The translations under genes were made by a program, and so were the position numbers. Under the pieces are notes generated by a model, which was given only the letters and a program-made list of their open reading frames with translations, was not told where the DNA came from and ran no database searches. DNA of 42,879 bases, from IMG/VR virus record IMGVR_UViG_3300008954_000094, positions 1 through 42,879 of that record, one strand, 5' to 3'. This DNA comes from a virus. This document shows positions 1-5,462 of the stretch, in pieces (position 1 is the stretch's first letter; each line of letters opens with the position of its first letter).

Positions 1-57
1 TGGTATTTCTTTTAATGCTTCGGTACAATTACCACATAAAATTTTATCCTTTATCAT
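1..57 (-). CDS. DNA methyltransferase, N-terminal 19 residues (runs off window)
   Basis: An ATG at base 57 overlaps the end of the preceding gene by 14 bases and opens a frame reading MIKDKILCGNCTEALKEIP to the window edge. The pattern K-I-x-x-G-N/D-C-x-x-x-L-K-x-I-P is the usual opening of beta-class N6-adenine or N4-cytosine DNA methyltransferases, just before the DPPY motif. Only the start is visible, so class and completeness are unknown. It would be the third methyltransferase in the window. Confidence 0.55.
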   Translation of the reverse strand, partial: MIKDKILCGNCTEALKEIP

Positions 58-211
58 CAATCACCTCAAATTTTACACTATTTGGGTCGCAAACAATCTT
101 ATGTCCGTCATCAGCAGCGAGAAGAATGTATCCTCGCTCCGAGCCAGTGTACCGACCGACCAAAACCAGCCCGTCAGACCAAGTGGCACGCACTAAATCA
201 CCCAGTTTCAT
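44..211 (-). CDS. small GDLV-family protein (55 aa)
   Basis: Begins MKLGDLVRATWSDG. The ATG overlaps the TGA stop of the upstream gene (ATGA), which decides this start over the longer open frame. It is the last member of the tandem family that fills the first 2.2 kb. Members share an N-terminal [KQ]-[VL]-G-D-L-V strand followed by alternating strand and turn segments of 50-90 residues, suggesting a small SH3/KOW-like beta barrel (inference). The function is unknown. The C-terminus, FEVIDDKG, keeps the family's EVI tail. Confidence 0.75.
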   Translation of the reverse strand: MKLGDLVRATWSDGLVLVGRYTGSERGYILLAADDGHKIVCDPNSVKFEVIDDKG

Positions 212-432
212 TGCGTATCGACCTCGCAAGTTACCTGAGCATGTTCCATGTTCTCGTCTTTGACCACATAAATCTTCTTACCGACCTCAATTTTGCATGG
301 AATCGCTGAGTTTTGCATCACAGCCATAGCTGGTCCACCATTGACAGCAGGGTTCGTGTTGAACTCTACCGTTGAAAGAACATCATCGTGTGATACGATG
401 ACACCAACCAGAACAAAAGATTTAAGAATCAT
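208..432 (-). CDS. hypothetical protein (74 aa)
   Basis: Starts at MILKSFVLVGVIVSHDD. The ATG lies 1 base past the previous stop, with a GGAGG Shine-Dalgarno about 8 bases upstream; longer in-frame starts would overlap the upstream gene. The first 14 residues are hydrophobic, but the segment is short for a membrane span. A strand-rich part with two Cys-free valine-rich stretches follows (IEVGKKIYVVKDEN). Not recognised. It sits inside the GDLV array and its pattern I-E-V-G-K-K-I-Y-V may be a diverged copy of the same fold. Confidence 0.65.
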   Translation of the reverse strand: MILKSFVLVGVIVSHDDVLSTVEFNTNPAVNGGPAMAVMQNSAIPCKIEVGKKIYVVKDENMEHAQVTCEVDTQ

Positions 433-629
433 TTTACCCCTCCCTTCGATATAACTTTTAAATGTGGATAAGAATAGTCTTCTCTCAAGTCCCATCCAAT
501 CCATTCAACCTCGACCACGCGGACATCCACACCGCTGTCGGTTGTCACCAGCCGAGGCTCAGACAGAACCACGCCCACTTGGTCTTCTTTCCCACGCAAG
601 TTGCCCGTCACTAAATCACCGACCTTCAC
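429..629 (-). CDS. small GDLV-family protein (66 aa)
   Basis: MKVGDLVTGNLRGKEDQVGVVLSEP at the N-terminus, then V-x-V-x-E-W-I-G-W-D-L. It fits the array's pattern: GDLV strand, a V-G-V-V-L strand and a hydrophobic strand ending in a tryptophan. The GTG start overlaps the previous gene by 14 bases; the previous gene's SEGR-stop is read out of frame from the same bases. No enzyme motif; probably a small beta-barrel domain of unknown role. Confidence 0.75.
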   Translation of the reverse strand: MKVGDLVTGNLRGKEDQVGVVLSEPRLVTTDSGVDVRVVEVEWIGWDLREDYSYPHLKVISKGGVK

Positions 630-801
630 TTGTCACCTCGCTTATCACTTCCAAATCTTCAACATATTCTTCAAGTATGGGCCCACAATCGTTCCACGAC
701 ACGGCAACGTGTCTTGGACCCGACTCCAAGATTTTAACCACGATGCCAATTGGCAACGTGCCGACTGAATCCTTTACCCCCACCAAGTCACCGACCTTCA
801 C
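616..801 (-). CDS. small GDLV-family protein (61 aa)
   Basis: MKVGDLVGVKDSVGTLPIGIVVKI, then HVAVSWNDCGP and a C-terminal LEVISEVTSEGR. The I-G-I-V-V-K-I strand and V-A-V-S-W strand are at the same spacing as in its neighbours. The GTG start at 801 is embedded in the last 14 bases of the upstream gene. The doubled tail, EVISEVTSEGR, looks like a repeated linker, as if the 3' seam had been duplicated. Function unknown. Confidence 0.75.
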   Translation of the reverse strand: MKVGDLVGVKDSVGTLPIGIVVKILESGPRHVAVSWNDCGPILEEYVEDLEVISEVTSEGR

Positions 802-1072
802 TTATCAACTCCAAATTATGCCTGAGAATGTTTCCCACTCCACCGTGGTTCCATAGAACCTTTGCACAACTATAAAACTCGCCGTCTTCTTCGCCATCTA
901 CGATGTGCCACTTAATAAATATGGCTGTTGGCGATGGCGCAGATTGCTCGGGCACATATTCGGGATACTCGTCATCATAATCGAATCTATAATACGAGCC
1001 GACAGTATACAGTCGCTTCAGGGACATGTCCCTGACTAAATCACCTGCCTTGACTAAATCATATGCTTTCAC
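788..1072 (-). CDS. GDLV-family protein (94 aa)
   Basis: Largest member of the 5' array. The start reads MKAYDLVKAGDLVRDM, which contains the family motif twice (Y-D-L-V and G-D-L-V), as if two starts had been joined. It continues with the family strands, including A-I-F-I-K-W-H-I-V-D-G, and ends LELISEGR. The 5' end overlaps the Smr-like gene by 14 bases. No catalytic motif seen. Confidence 0.75.
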   Translation of the reverse strand: MKAYDLVKAGDLVRDMSLKRLYTVGSYYRFDYDDEYPEYVPEQSAPSPTAIFIKWHIVDGEEDGEFYSCAKVLWNHGGVGNILRHNLELISEGR

Positions 1073-1271
1073 TGATTATTAACCTCCCGCTGTTACCCAG
1101 CTTTTCTTTCGCGTGCAATCCGAACGCTGCGACAGCATTCTCTACCACAGTTTTCATGGTTGCCGACTTACCCGTAATGACGATGAAGGGCAGGTCGCCT
1201 GCAACGCAAAGCTTTTCCAACACTGCATATACATCTCTGTGCCTGACACCATGCAGGTCAACCTCTTTCAC
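1059..1271 (-). CDS. Smr-domain protein, minimal (70 aa)
   Basis: From a GTG at 1271 the frame reads MKEVDLHGVRHRDVYAVLEK, then LPFIVITGKS and GRLIIS. This is the core of the Smr domain: D-L-H-G near the start, a hydrophobic strand before a T-G-K-S/H-G-x-G loop, and G-x-L-I at the end. Smr domains bind or cleave nucleic acid, and in bacteria one type acts on mRNA of collided ribosomes. This copy is essentially a bare domain. The start is chosen because GTGA overlaps the stop of the tiny membrane peptide upstream; a longer frame exists but would overlap it. Family moderately sure, role unknown. Confidence 0.65.
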   Translation of the reverse strand: MKEVDLHGVRHRDVYAVLEKLCVAGDLPFIVITGKSATMKTVVENAVAAFGLHAKEKLGNSGRLIISESI

Positions 1272-1351
1272 GCTATTGCCCACAATGTAATAGTGAGTGC
1301 CGATGCAAAAATTGCACCCACAAGCCCTACAACCATAATTACTGTTTTCAT
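1268..1351 (-). CDS. tiny membrane peptide (27 aa)
   Basis: ATG at 1351, 9 bases after the preceding stop, encodes one hydrophobic helix (MKTVIMVVGLVGAIFASALT...WAIA), almost entirely membrane segment. Its TGA overlaps the GTG of the Smr-like gene. Such peptides are common in phage early regions, but expression cannot be judged from the sequence; the ribosome-binding site (AAGTGGA) is weak. Confidence 0.4.
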   Translation of the reverse strand: MKTVIMVVGLVGAIFASALTITLWAIA

Positions 1352-1360
1352 TTCCACTTA

Positions 1361-1585
1361 TTAATGTCCTTCCATTTCCCAAATCATCACACGACGAGTC
1401 GGCACCCACTTGCGCTCGCCATCAATGTCGAGAACCGAAACGTGGTTCGCACTGGGTGGGTAAGGTTGACCAAAGGAATCAAACTCACAAACCAGCAGCG
1501 GAGTCCGCTCGCGGAACCGCTCTACCATCCAACGGGCATCACCCGTAGAAGTATTCTTAATTCTAACCAAATCACCGACTTTCAT
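1361..1585 (-). CDS. small GDLV-family protein (74 aa)
   Basis: MKVGDLVRIKNTSTGDARWMVERF, then LLVCEFDSFG and R-V-M-I-W-E-M-E. Same N-terminal strand and length as its neighbours, but the tail is RRVMIWEMEGH rather than the SEGR seam, consistent with the next gene (the membrane peptide) not being a family member. ATG start overlapping the upstream gene by 14 bases. Function unknown. Confidence 0.75.
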   Translation of the reverse strand: MKVGDLVRIKNTSTGDARWMVERFRERTPLLVCEFDSFGQPYPPSANHVSVLDIDGERKWVPTRRVMIWEMEGH

Positions 1586-1793
1586 TTATTACCTCAAGGG
1601 TTGCAAACACTTCCAATTGAAGTCCTCGGATATCTGACCATAGAATCAGCAGTCTTCCCATCCGGTACGGTTCCACCCCGCCGTGGCTACACAGCAATGT
1701 ATGGTCTTCAATCACCACGCCACCCACCTTTTGAATCGGTGTACGCTTGTCTGGTGTTGTGCTACCAAATCTTACCAAATCACCGACCTTCAC
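1572..1793 (-). CDS. small GDLV-family protein (73 aa)
   Basis: A GTG at 1793 gives MKVGDLVRFGSTTPDKRTP and a central GGVVIEDHTLLCSHGG, ending LEVINESR. The GTG is chosen over an upstream ATG because it reproduces the conserved family start and the 14-base overlap with the upstream gene. GAGGT five bases before the start serves as ribosome-binding site and also encodes the EV of the upstream gene's tail. Function unknown. Confidence 0.72.
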   Translation of the reverse strand: MKVGDLVRFGSTTPDKRTPIQKVGGVVIEDHTLLCSHGGVEPYRMGRLLILWSDIRGLQLEVFATLEVINESR

Positions 1794-2001
1794 TGAGAAC
1801 CTCCAGCAACGATTCGGCAATATCGTATGTCGCTCCAACCTTCGGGTAATAAACTGTCACACAAGGGTGGCTTGGCTCGCCCGCCATTTGTTTTGTCATG
1901 ACAACACCGTGCCCCAACAACTCACGCTGGTTAATCGCCGCCCTTGCTTTCCAATCAGGAACGTGCAGAATTCTTCTTATGACTAAATCACCGACTTGCA
2001 C
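1780..2001 (-). CDS. small GDLV-family protein (73 aa)
   Basis: MQVGDLVIRRILHVPDWKARAAI, then GHGVVMTKQ and C-V-T-V-Y-Y, ending LEVLSEGR. GTG start inside the last 14 bases of the upstream gene. G-H-G-V-V-M occupies the place of the second barrel strand seen in its paralogues. No enzymatic motif. Confidence 0.75.
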   Translation of the reverse strand: MQVGDLVIRRILHVPDWKARAAINQRELLGHGVVMTKQMAGEPSHPCVTVYYPKVGATYDIAESLLEVLSEGR

Positions 2002-2224
2002 TAATCACCTCAACTTTACCGTTCTCAAAGTCCGAACAGTCCAGTCGCCACTGCCCTGTGTCAAACTGCACAGCCCAGCTATTGCGCGGGGCTGGACCAA
2101 GAACCAAGCCGATACGGTTTGAGCCTGTGTCGCAGAAAAAGCAAGCACAAGCGCCAAAAAACCCCCGCCAATTTGAAGCTTCACACTCTTTTACTTTTAC
2201 TAGATTACCGATTTCGATTTGCAT
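1988..2224 (-). CDS. small GDLV-family protein (78 aa), first of the array
   Basis: MQIEIGNLVKVKECEASNWRG, then a cysteine-bearing insert (ACACFFCD) and I-G-L-V-L-G-P strand, ending VEVISASR. It is the promoter-proximal member of the tandem array, directly downstream of tRNA-Asn (20 bases), and has an AGGAGAAT Shine-Dalgarno. The D of the GDLV motif is N here. Function unknown. Confidence 0.7.
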   Translation of the reverse strand: MQIEIGNLVKVKECEASNWRGFFGACACFFCDTGSNRIGLVLGPAPRNSWAVQFDTGQWRLDCSDFENGKVEVISASR

Positions 2225-2243
2225 AATTAAATTCTCCTAAAAA

Positions 2244-2319
2244 TGGCTCCGACAGTAGGGCTTGAACCTACGACCCGATGATTAACAGTCATCTGCTCTA
2301 CCAACTGAGCTATGTCGGA
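2244..2319 (-). tRNA. tRNA-Asn (GTT)
   Basis: A 76-base cloverleaf read on the minus strand: acceptor TCCGACA pairs with TGTCGGA, D-arm AGCTCAGTTGGTAGAGC, anticodon loop CTGTTAA with anticodon GTT, T-arm with loop TTCAAGC, discriminator G and an encoded CCA. All stems are intact, so it should be functional. Its 5' end is one base from the CCA of the structured RNA upstream, so both probably come from one transcript cut by host tRNA-processing enzymes. Confidence 0.96.
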
Positions 2320-2320
2320 A

Positions 2321-2774
2321 TGGCAAGAAGGGGGTGGAATCGAACCACCGTCTGAACTGCAACCATCGCTAAACGGTCTTGCGCTCTCTGGGCATAGCAG
2401 CAGTCGCTCCAGCGACTGAATAATTTAACCACACAGCTAAACTACCAATTTTCAACCTTTGATATTGTGGTGTGTGCCACTCACAAAGCCCTTCCAAAAA
2501 GATGTTGAGGGTTCCCAACTTCCCTCAACTGAGTACAGCCTAACAGGTCATTACTTCGACCACGCTTACGCAACCACGTTGTTGCCCGTAGGCAACCCCT
2601 CTGGTCTGTACTCCCCACATTTCTCAAAGAACAATGCAGCATCTCTGAGGATGCCCGCCTTCCAGTTTTAAAGGGTGATGGGAACAACGAGGCAGAACCT
2701 ACTCCACGCTTTCGTCACACGGGGGATGAACCTTCCGGCTTTCGTCACGGGCGGGAACTCACTGCCCCCATCAC
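2321..2774 (-). ncRNA. large structured RNA (~450 nt) with tRNA-like 3' end
   Basis: No credible gene lies here, but the minus strand folds strongly. Perfect or near-perfect helices: 2767-2774 with 2675-2682 (GTGATGGG/CCCATCAC), extended by 2762-2766 with 2691-2695; 2606-2613 with 2531-2538 (GAGTACAG/CTGTACTC); hairpin 2581-2596 with a UACG tetraloop; 2504-2511 with 2522-2529; 2639-2654; 2401-2418. Two hairpins in the first domain share the loop TGACGAAAG. The 3' end carries a T-arm (2333-2349), a possible acceptor strand (2326-2332, pairing with 2489-2495) and CCA, one base before tRNA-Asn. The predicted start of the promoter at 2781-2809 falls exactly at the first base of the first helix. 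It is not an ordinary tRNA, and no tmRNA tag reading frame is evident. Large phage RNAs near tRNAs (GOLLD, ROOL) are known; membership is untested. Confidence 0.7.
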
Positions 2775-2780
2775 TTCTAT

Positions 2781-2809
2781 AATATACCATAAGCCTACGG
2801 CATTGTCAA
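2781..2809 (-). promoter_or_regulatory. sigma-70 promoter of the structured RNA and tRNA
   Basis: TTGACA (2804-2809), 17-base spacer, TATATT (2781-2786). The expected start is about base 2774, the first base of the outer RNA helix. Confidence 0.85.
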
Positions 2810-2827
2810 GCACTTTTTTAAATAAAA

Positions 2828-3457
2828 TTATAAATTATACGGAATTTTATGTGATTTCTTCTCAAACACCCAGAAATAAGAGTGAAACTTGCGTGCGTGC
2901 TTCTGATTACCGTGGTTGTGACCAATCAATCGGCTCTTTGCAGTCAGCACAAACATATCTCTAGGGTAAAATCCTTGTTGAATTGCCTTGTTCATGATAA
3001 AACAGTGCGAAAACCAGTTCTTGCCCGATGATACGGTGTCTTGGCACTTGAACACCAGCACCCCGTTCTTCTTCAGCACCCTGCTGAACTCACTCAAGCA
3101 CTCATCGTACCAATCCCACAGGTCGTTGACATACCTGAAGCCGTGGAACCTCTTGCCCATAACCCCAGTAGGCTTGGGCTTGGTGTACCCAGCAAGGAAC
3201 GGCGGGTCAAACATGATGCTCCCAACCGATGCGTCATCAAGCGGCAGGTTGTTCGCGTTAGCTTCCACCGTGTCGTCAGTCCTCGGGAACAAGTCGAACT
3301 TGCGGCGGGGCTGTTGCACTTCACCAGTTTTATAAAACACACCCTTGCTATACGTCGGGTCCACATCAAAACCATCTGGAACATATAGTTTCTCGATGCT
3401 TTTAATTATCTCATATTGGTTGTCGTATACTGTTTTAATAATATCGCCGTTGTTCAT
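2828..3457 (-). CDS. putative DNA methyltransferase (209 aa)
   Basis: Around residues 80-90 the protein has S-I-M-F-D-P-P-F, the D-P-P-[FYW] catalytic motif of N6-adenine/N4-cytosine methyltransferases. F-S-R-V-L-K-K-N-G-V-L-V-F-K-C follows, the strand and helix after motif IV in that fold. A clear S-adenosylmethionine F-x-G-x-G motif is not obvious, and the protein is short, so it may be a reduced or specialised enzyme. The ATG overlaps the stop of the upstream zinc protein (ATGA). It lies three genes after thymidine kinase in a block with a second methyltransferase. A non-DNA substrate is possible. Confidence 0.65.
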   Translation of the reverse strand: MNNGDIIKTVYDNQYEIIKSIEKLYVPDGFDVDPTYSKGVFYKTGEVQQPRRKFDLFPRTDDTVEANANNLPLDDASVGSIMFDPPFLAGYTKPKPTGVMGKRFHGFRYVNDLWDWYDECLSEFSRVLKKNGVLVFKCQDTVSSGKNWFSHCFIMNKAIQQGFYPRDMFVLTAKSRLIGHNHGNQKHARKFHSYFWVFEKKSHKIPYNL

Positions 3458-3687
3458 CGGTGAGTGTGCCTCGGTGCCTTAACAAATGCCAACTCCCGTG
3501 GCTTGAGAAGGTTCTCATCCACATCACCCGACGAAGCATTGGGCGTCATTGCCCGCAAGTTTGCCCTCGTTCGCGCCTCGTAGATAGTGCGAGCGTTATT
3601 GTCGCCACACTCCAAGCAAGTGTTATAGCCCAAAGCCTGACGCTTCGGGTTATATTCCTCACCACATTCAATACATTCTGGTGTCAT
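3454..3687 (-). CDS. small zinc-ribbon-like protein (77 aa)
   Basis: MTPECIECGEEYNPKRQALG, then C-L-E-C: a C-x2-C...C-x2-C pair at residues 5-8 and 24-27, a likely zinc-binding ribbon. A basic part with N-A-R-T-I-Y-E-A-R-T-R-A-N-L-R follows. The start at 3687 is chosen for its GGGAG site; a GTG at 3732 overlapping the upstream stop is an alternative adding 15 residues. Possibly a nucleic-acid or partner-binding protein; specific role unknown. Confidence 0.65.
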   Translation of the reverse strand: MTPECIECGEEYNPKRQALGYNTCLECGDNNARTIYEARTRANLRAMTPNASSGDVDENLLKPRELAFVKAPRHTHR

Positions 3688-3728
3688 AATGTTTATTCTC
3701 CCTTCTTTTTTAGTTAAATTAATTCTTT

Positions 3729-4487
3729 TCACTCTTCATCACTCTTCCGATGCTCATTCACCCGCTGAACCGCTGTCTGATAATATTCTTCTTCAATTTC
3801 CATGCCCACGAAGTTTCTATTCAAGTTGATGCAAGCAATCGCAGTCGTCGCGCTGCCCATTGTATTGTCCAGCACCGTATCACCCTCATCAGTATACGTC
3901 TTAATCATATACTCAAACAGGGGCAGGGGCTTGATTGTTGGATGCAGCCTTGATGTGTCGATATTAAACTTTTGCCAGCTTGATGGCACCCTCAGCTTTG
4001 AAATGGTGTGGTGCTTCCTCCCGCTAAACTTATTATAATTCTTGGTCTGGGTCTTATGCTCAACAGAATACTTGGCTCGGGCTGCGCCCGCTCCGGTGCG
4101 CTCTTGCATCTGCTTGTTGTACGTCCACTTGCCCTTGCTGAAGACGAGAACCTGTTCGTGTTCCTTCATCGGTTCCCTGACCGTGTTGGCAAAGTTACTG
4201 CCCCGGTTCTTAATCCATATCCATTCGTGCTTGAAGTATTTCACCTGACTCATGATAAGAGTGCTGGTGAATGGCTGCGATGCCGTGAGGCACACAATCC
4301 CGGTTGACTTCAGCACCCTCCAATATTCCTCCCACAGAGGCTCCAAGGGTATAATTGTGTCCCACTTGTTGCGGGTTGTCCCGTATGGCAAATCAGCCAG
4401 AACCATGTCGATGCTGCCATCTTCAAGCTGCTTCATCAATTCCAAGCAGTCACCCTTTCTTAAATCTATCTTCAAATTACCCTTCAC
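3729..4487 (-). CDS. beta-class N6-adenine DNA methyltransferase (252 aa)
   Basis: Transfers a methyl group from S-adenosylmethionine to DNA. Motif IV D-L-P-Y-G is at residues 32-36 (V-L-A-D-L-P-Y-G-T-T). A C-terminal H-P-T-I-K-P-L is followed by D-T-V-L-D-N-T-M-G-S-A-T, the SAM-binding motif I, so the order IV...X-I marks the beta class. The N-terminus, KIDLRKGDCLELMKQLEDG, is the typical family opening. Length is normal and all motifs are present. GTG start overlaps the stop of the small GDLV gene upstream. Probably protects phage DNA or modifies host DNA. Confidence 0.88.
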   Translation of the reverse strand: MKGNLKIDLRKGDCLELMKQLEDGSIDMVLADLPYGTTRNKWDTIIPLEPLWEEYWRVLKSTGIVCLTASQPFTSTLIMSQVKYFKHEWIWIKNRGSNFANTVREPMKEHEQVLVFSKGKWTYNKQMQERTGAGAARAKYSVEHKTQTKNYNKFSGRKHHTISKLRVPSSWQKFNIDTSRLHPTIKPLPLFEYMIKTYTDEGDTVLDNTMGSATTAIACINLNRNFVGMEIEEEYYQTAVQRVNEHRKSDEE

Positions 4488-4632
4488 TTATCACCGTCAT
4501 TTCATCCTCAAACACCACCATCACCTTGCCATCTAATAGCACATGCCAGATGATACCGCTTGATGCCGCCATACCTTCCTGCAAAACGAGAGCAGTCTTT
4601 CCGTGCCAGCTTACCAAGTCACTCACCTTCAT
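4477..4632 (-). CDS. small GDLV-family protein (51 aa)
   Basis: Read directly from the sequence: MKVSDLVSWHGKTALVLQEG, then I-I-W-H-V-L-L-D-G-K and the tail MTVISEG. A dispersed member of the GDLV family, sitting between thymidine kinase and the methyltransferase, overlapping them by 14 and 11 bases. The 14-base seam with the upstream gene has the same form as in the 5' array (CATGAAGGTGAGTGA read in two frames). Confidence 0.7.
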   Translation of the reverse strand: MKVSDLVSWHGKTALVLQEGMAASSGIIWHVLLDGKVMVVFEDEMTVISEG

Positions 4633-5200
4633 GCTGGCTTTTCCCTAACAAGATTTTCGTGTGCAACTCACCGTAATGTTTAAAGCACACAGGCTCATAC
4701 GCTTCGGCTCCACCAATCTCGATGACCTCGGTGCCACCGCTTGTCCTGCGTGTGTAATATGCGTCAGCATCGCAGTGGGCGCAAACGGCAGGGCATACCT
4801 CGATGGACGTGGCAAAGGGCAACAGCCTCGACACTTCCCGAAAGGGGAAAGGCTCGTAAGATAGCTGAAGGGTCGAGACGAGGACAGTCTTGCCTAACGC
4901 GAACAACTCCAACAGCGCATTAGCAGAACCGGGTATCATGAATTGCTCATCGACTGCGACTATCTCTGTGTCCTCTGGTAGATACTCAAGGATGGCGAAT
5001 CCGTCTGGTACTCGGTAAGCTTGCCACTCTGCACCTGAGTGCGTGACAACCATCTCGGTCGAGTAGCGATTATCTATCGACGGCTTGAACAGTGCGACCT
5101 TCTTCTTCTGGTAGACGTAACGCTCCAAGGCAGACAGAAGCTTGGTAGTCTTCCCCCCATACATTGGACCGATAAATATTTTTAATTCTGGATTATTAAT
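4619..5200 (-). CDS. tdk: thymidine kinase, TK1 type
   Basis: Phosphorylates thymidine for the dNTP pool. From the first ATG (5164) the frame starts MYGGKTTKLL, which cuts the Walker A loop G-P-M-Y-G-G-K-T-T. Coding sequence clearly extends upstream as NNPELKIFIGP, reaching an ATT at 5200 that overlaps the previous TAA. No ATG, GTG or TTG exists in that stretch, so an ATT (or ATA) start is likely; 5164 is the conventional fallback. Later motifs: V-A-V-D-E-Q-F (catalytic base loop), four zinc cysteines C-P-A-V-C-A-H-C...C-F-K-H, and Y-T-R-R-T lasso region. Normal length of about 190 residues. Confidence 0.92.
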   Translation of the reverse strand: MNNPELKIFIGPMYGGKTTKLLSALERYVYQKKKVALFKPSIDNRYSTEMVVTHSGAEWQAYRVPDGFAILEYLPEDTEIVAVDEQFMIPGSANALLELFALGKTVLVSTLQLSYEPFPFREVSRLLPFATSIEVCPAVCAHCDADAYYTRRTSGGTEVIEIGGAEAYEPVCFKHYGELHTKILLGKSQHEGE

Positions 5201-5462
5201 CTTCCACCACCTTGGGCATAAAACCTGCTGGGCTAAGTATTTCTATTTCATGTGTATCTTCATTCGCTACGCAGCGCATCCCGTCGCATATTACCACCCA
5301 AAGCTTTGATGACTCCCAAGGATTCCCTTCCTTACGATAAACCCTTTCGTGTGGCTCCATCGTATGGAAGTGTTCCGCAACAAGAGCAGGCGGCGACCAG
5401 TCGTTGCGGGTATTGCTGCCCTTAAAACGGAATCGGATTATGTCACCTACCTTTAATTGCAC
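5196..5462 (-). CDS. GDLV-family protein (88 aa)
   Basis: MQLKVGDIIRFRFKGSNTRND, a dispersed member of the family with I-I for L-V. A central L-W-V-V-I-C-D-G-M-R-C-V strand is followed by H-E-I-E-I-L. The gene overlaps the ParB-like gene upstream by 10 bases, and its stop overlaps the presumed ATT start of thymidine kinase. Function unknown. Confidence 0.72.
   Translation of the reverse strand: MQLKVGDIIRFRFKGSNTRNDWSPPALVAEHFHTMEPHERVYRKEGNPWESSKLWVVICDGMRCVANEDTHEIEILSPAGFMPKVVED

Noticed and set aside
2459-2687. Two open frames across the structured RNA
   Set aside because: Neither has a start signal or protein-like composition; the region's helices explain it better.
2321-2774. tmRNA
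   Set aside because: Size and CCA fit, but the 5' end pairs internally rather than with the 3' acceptor, the conserved 5' tmRNA sequence is missing, and no tag frame ending in Ala-Leu-Ala-Ala or a similar tag is present.
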